6,077 nucleotides of DNA from Flavobacteriales bacterium (GTDB lineage Bacteria; Bacteroidota; Bacteroidia; Flavobacteriales_D; SKUL01): NCBI GenBank assembly GCA_007129985.1, contig SKUL01000226.1:1-6077 (forward strand), read 5' to 3'. The position numbers and the translations under genes were made by a program. Position 1 is the first letter of the stretch, and every line of letters begins with the position of its first letter. Under the pieces are notes generated by a model. It had not been told where the DNA came from, made no database searches, and saw only the letters and a program-made list of their open reading frames with translations. This document shows, piece after piece, positions 6,018 to 6,077 of the stretch.

Positions 6018-6077
6018 CACCTCCCGTCGTCCGTCGGAATGCTTCAAACCGCGGTACATGCCGTCGGAGTTAAAAAC
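6003..6077 (-). CDS. Possible 3' end of a convergent gene (partial, 24 residues)
   Basis: Read on the minus strand, the frame from the window edge stays open for 24 codons and ends at TAG (6003-6005). The other two minus frames stop within the first 35 bases. The predicted tail contains YRGLKHSDGRREVAIYS. I do not recognise the family. The GC-richer composition from about 6018 onward, compared with the repeat region before it, is consistent with re-entering coding DNA. So short a fragment could also be open by chance, and a plus-strand frame from ATG 6039 is open too. Confidence 0.35.
   Translation of the reverse strand, partial: VFNSDGMYRGLKHSDGRREVAIYS

Overview
The window looks like a chromosomal segment from a member of the Bacteroidota. 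Three things point there: a protein with a C-terminal type IX secretion sorting domain, a small protein resembling the Bacteroidota family DUF6913, and gene starts without recognisable Shine-Dalgarno sequences. The genus cannot be told from the sequence; a Flavobacteriales- or Saprospirales-like organism is my guess.

Positions 1-3603 form a tight, same-strand gene cluster. It starts with the tail of an unidentified gene (1-132). Three bases later comes ligA, the NAD-dependent DNA ligase (136-2157). An ATGA stop/start overlap leads into a DUF6913-like protein (2154-2723). A 17-base overlap then leads into dapA, 4-hydroxy-tetrahydrodipicolinate synthase (2707-3603). The spacing suggests one transcript and translational coupling. 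The functions are housekeeping (DNA replication and repair, lysine and cell-wall precursor synthesis) and do not obviously belong to one pathway.

Positions 3604-5376 hold a visibly AT-richer segment. It carries one secreted, beta-propeller-like protein with a signal peptide and a type IX sorting domain (3872-5337). The gene is broken by a one-base frameshift in a T run near 4215. Two same-orientation copies of a palindromic repeat bracket the segment, one 39 bases after dapA and one a single base after the secreted protein's stop codon.

Positions 5338-6002 have no credible gene. The stretch is packed with repeated and palindromic DNA: the second and third copies of the bracketing repeat, a 69-base nested hairpin, a smaller hairpin that looks like a covarying relative of its tip, and a long inverted-repeat element with 16-bp perfect arms. 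A degenerate second copy of that element follows in tandem. At the right edge a minus-strand reading frame (6003-6077) may be the end of a convergent gene, with its stop codon inside the loop of a 9-bp hairpin.

No new enzymatic or defence system is visible. The least explained content is the set of structured repeats between 3643 and 6017 and their relation to the frameshifted secreted-protein gene.
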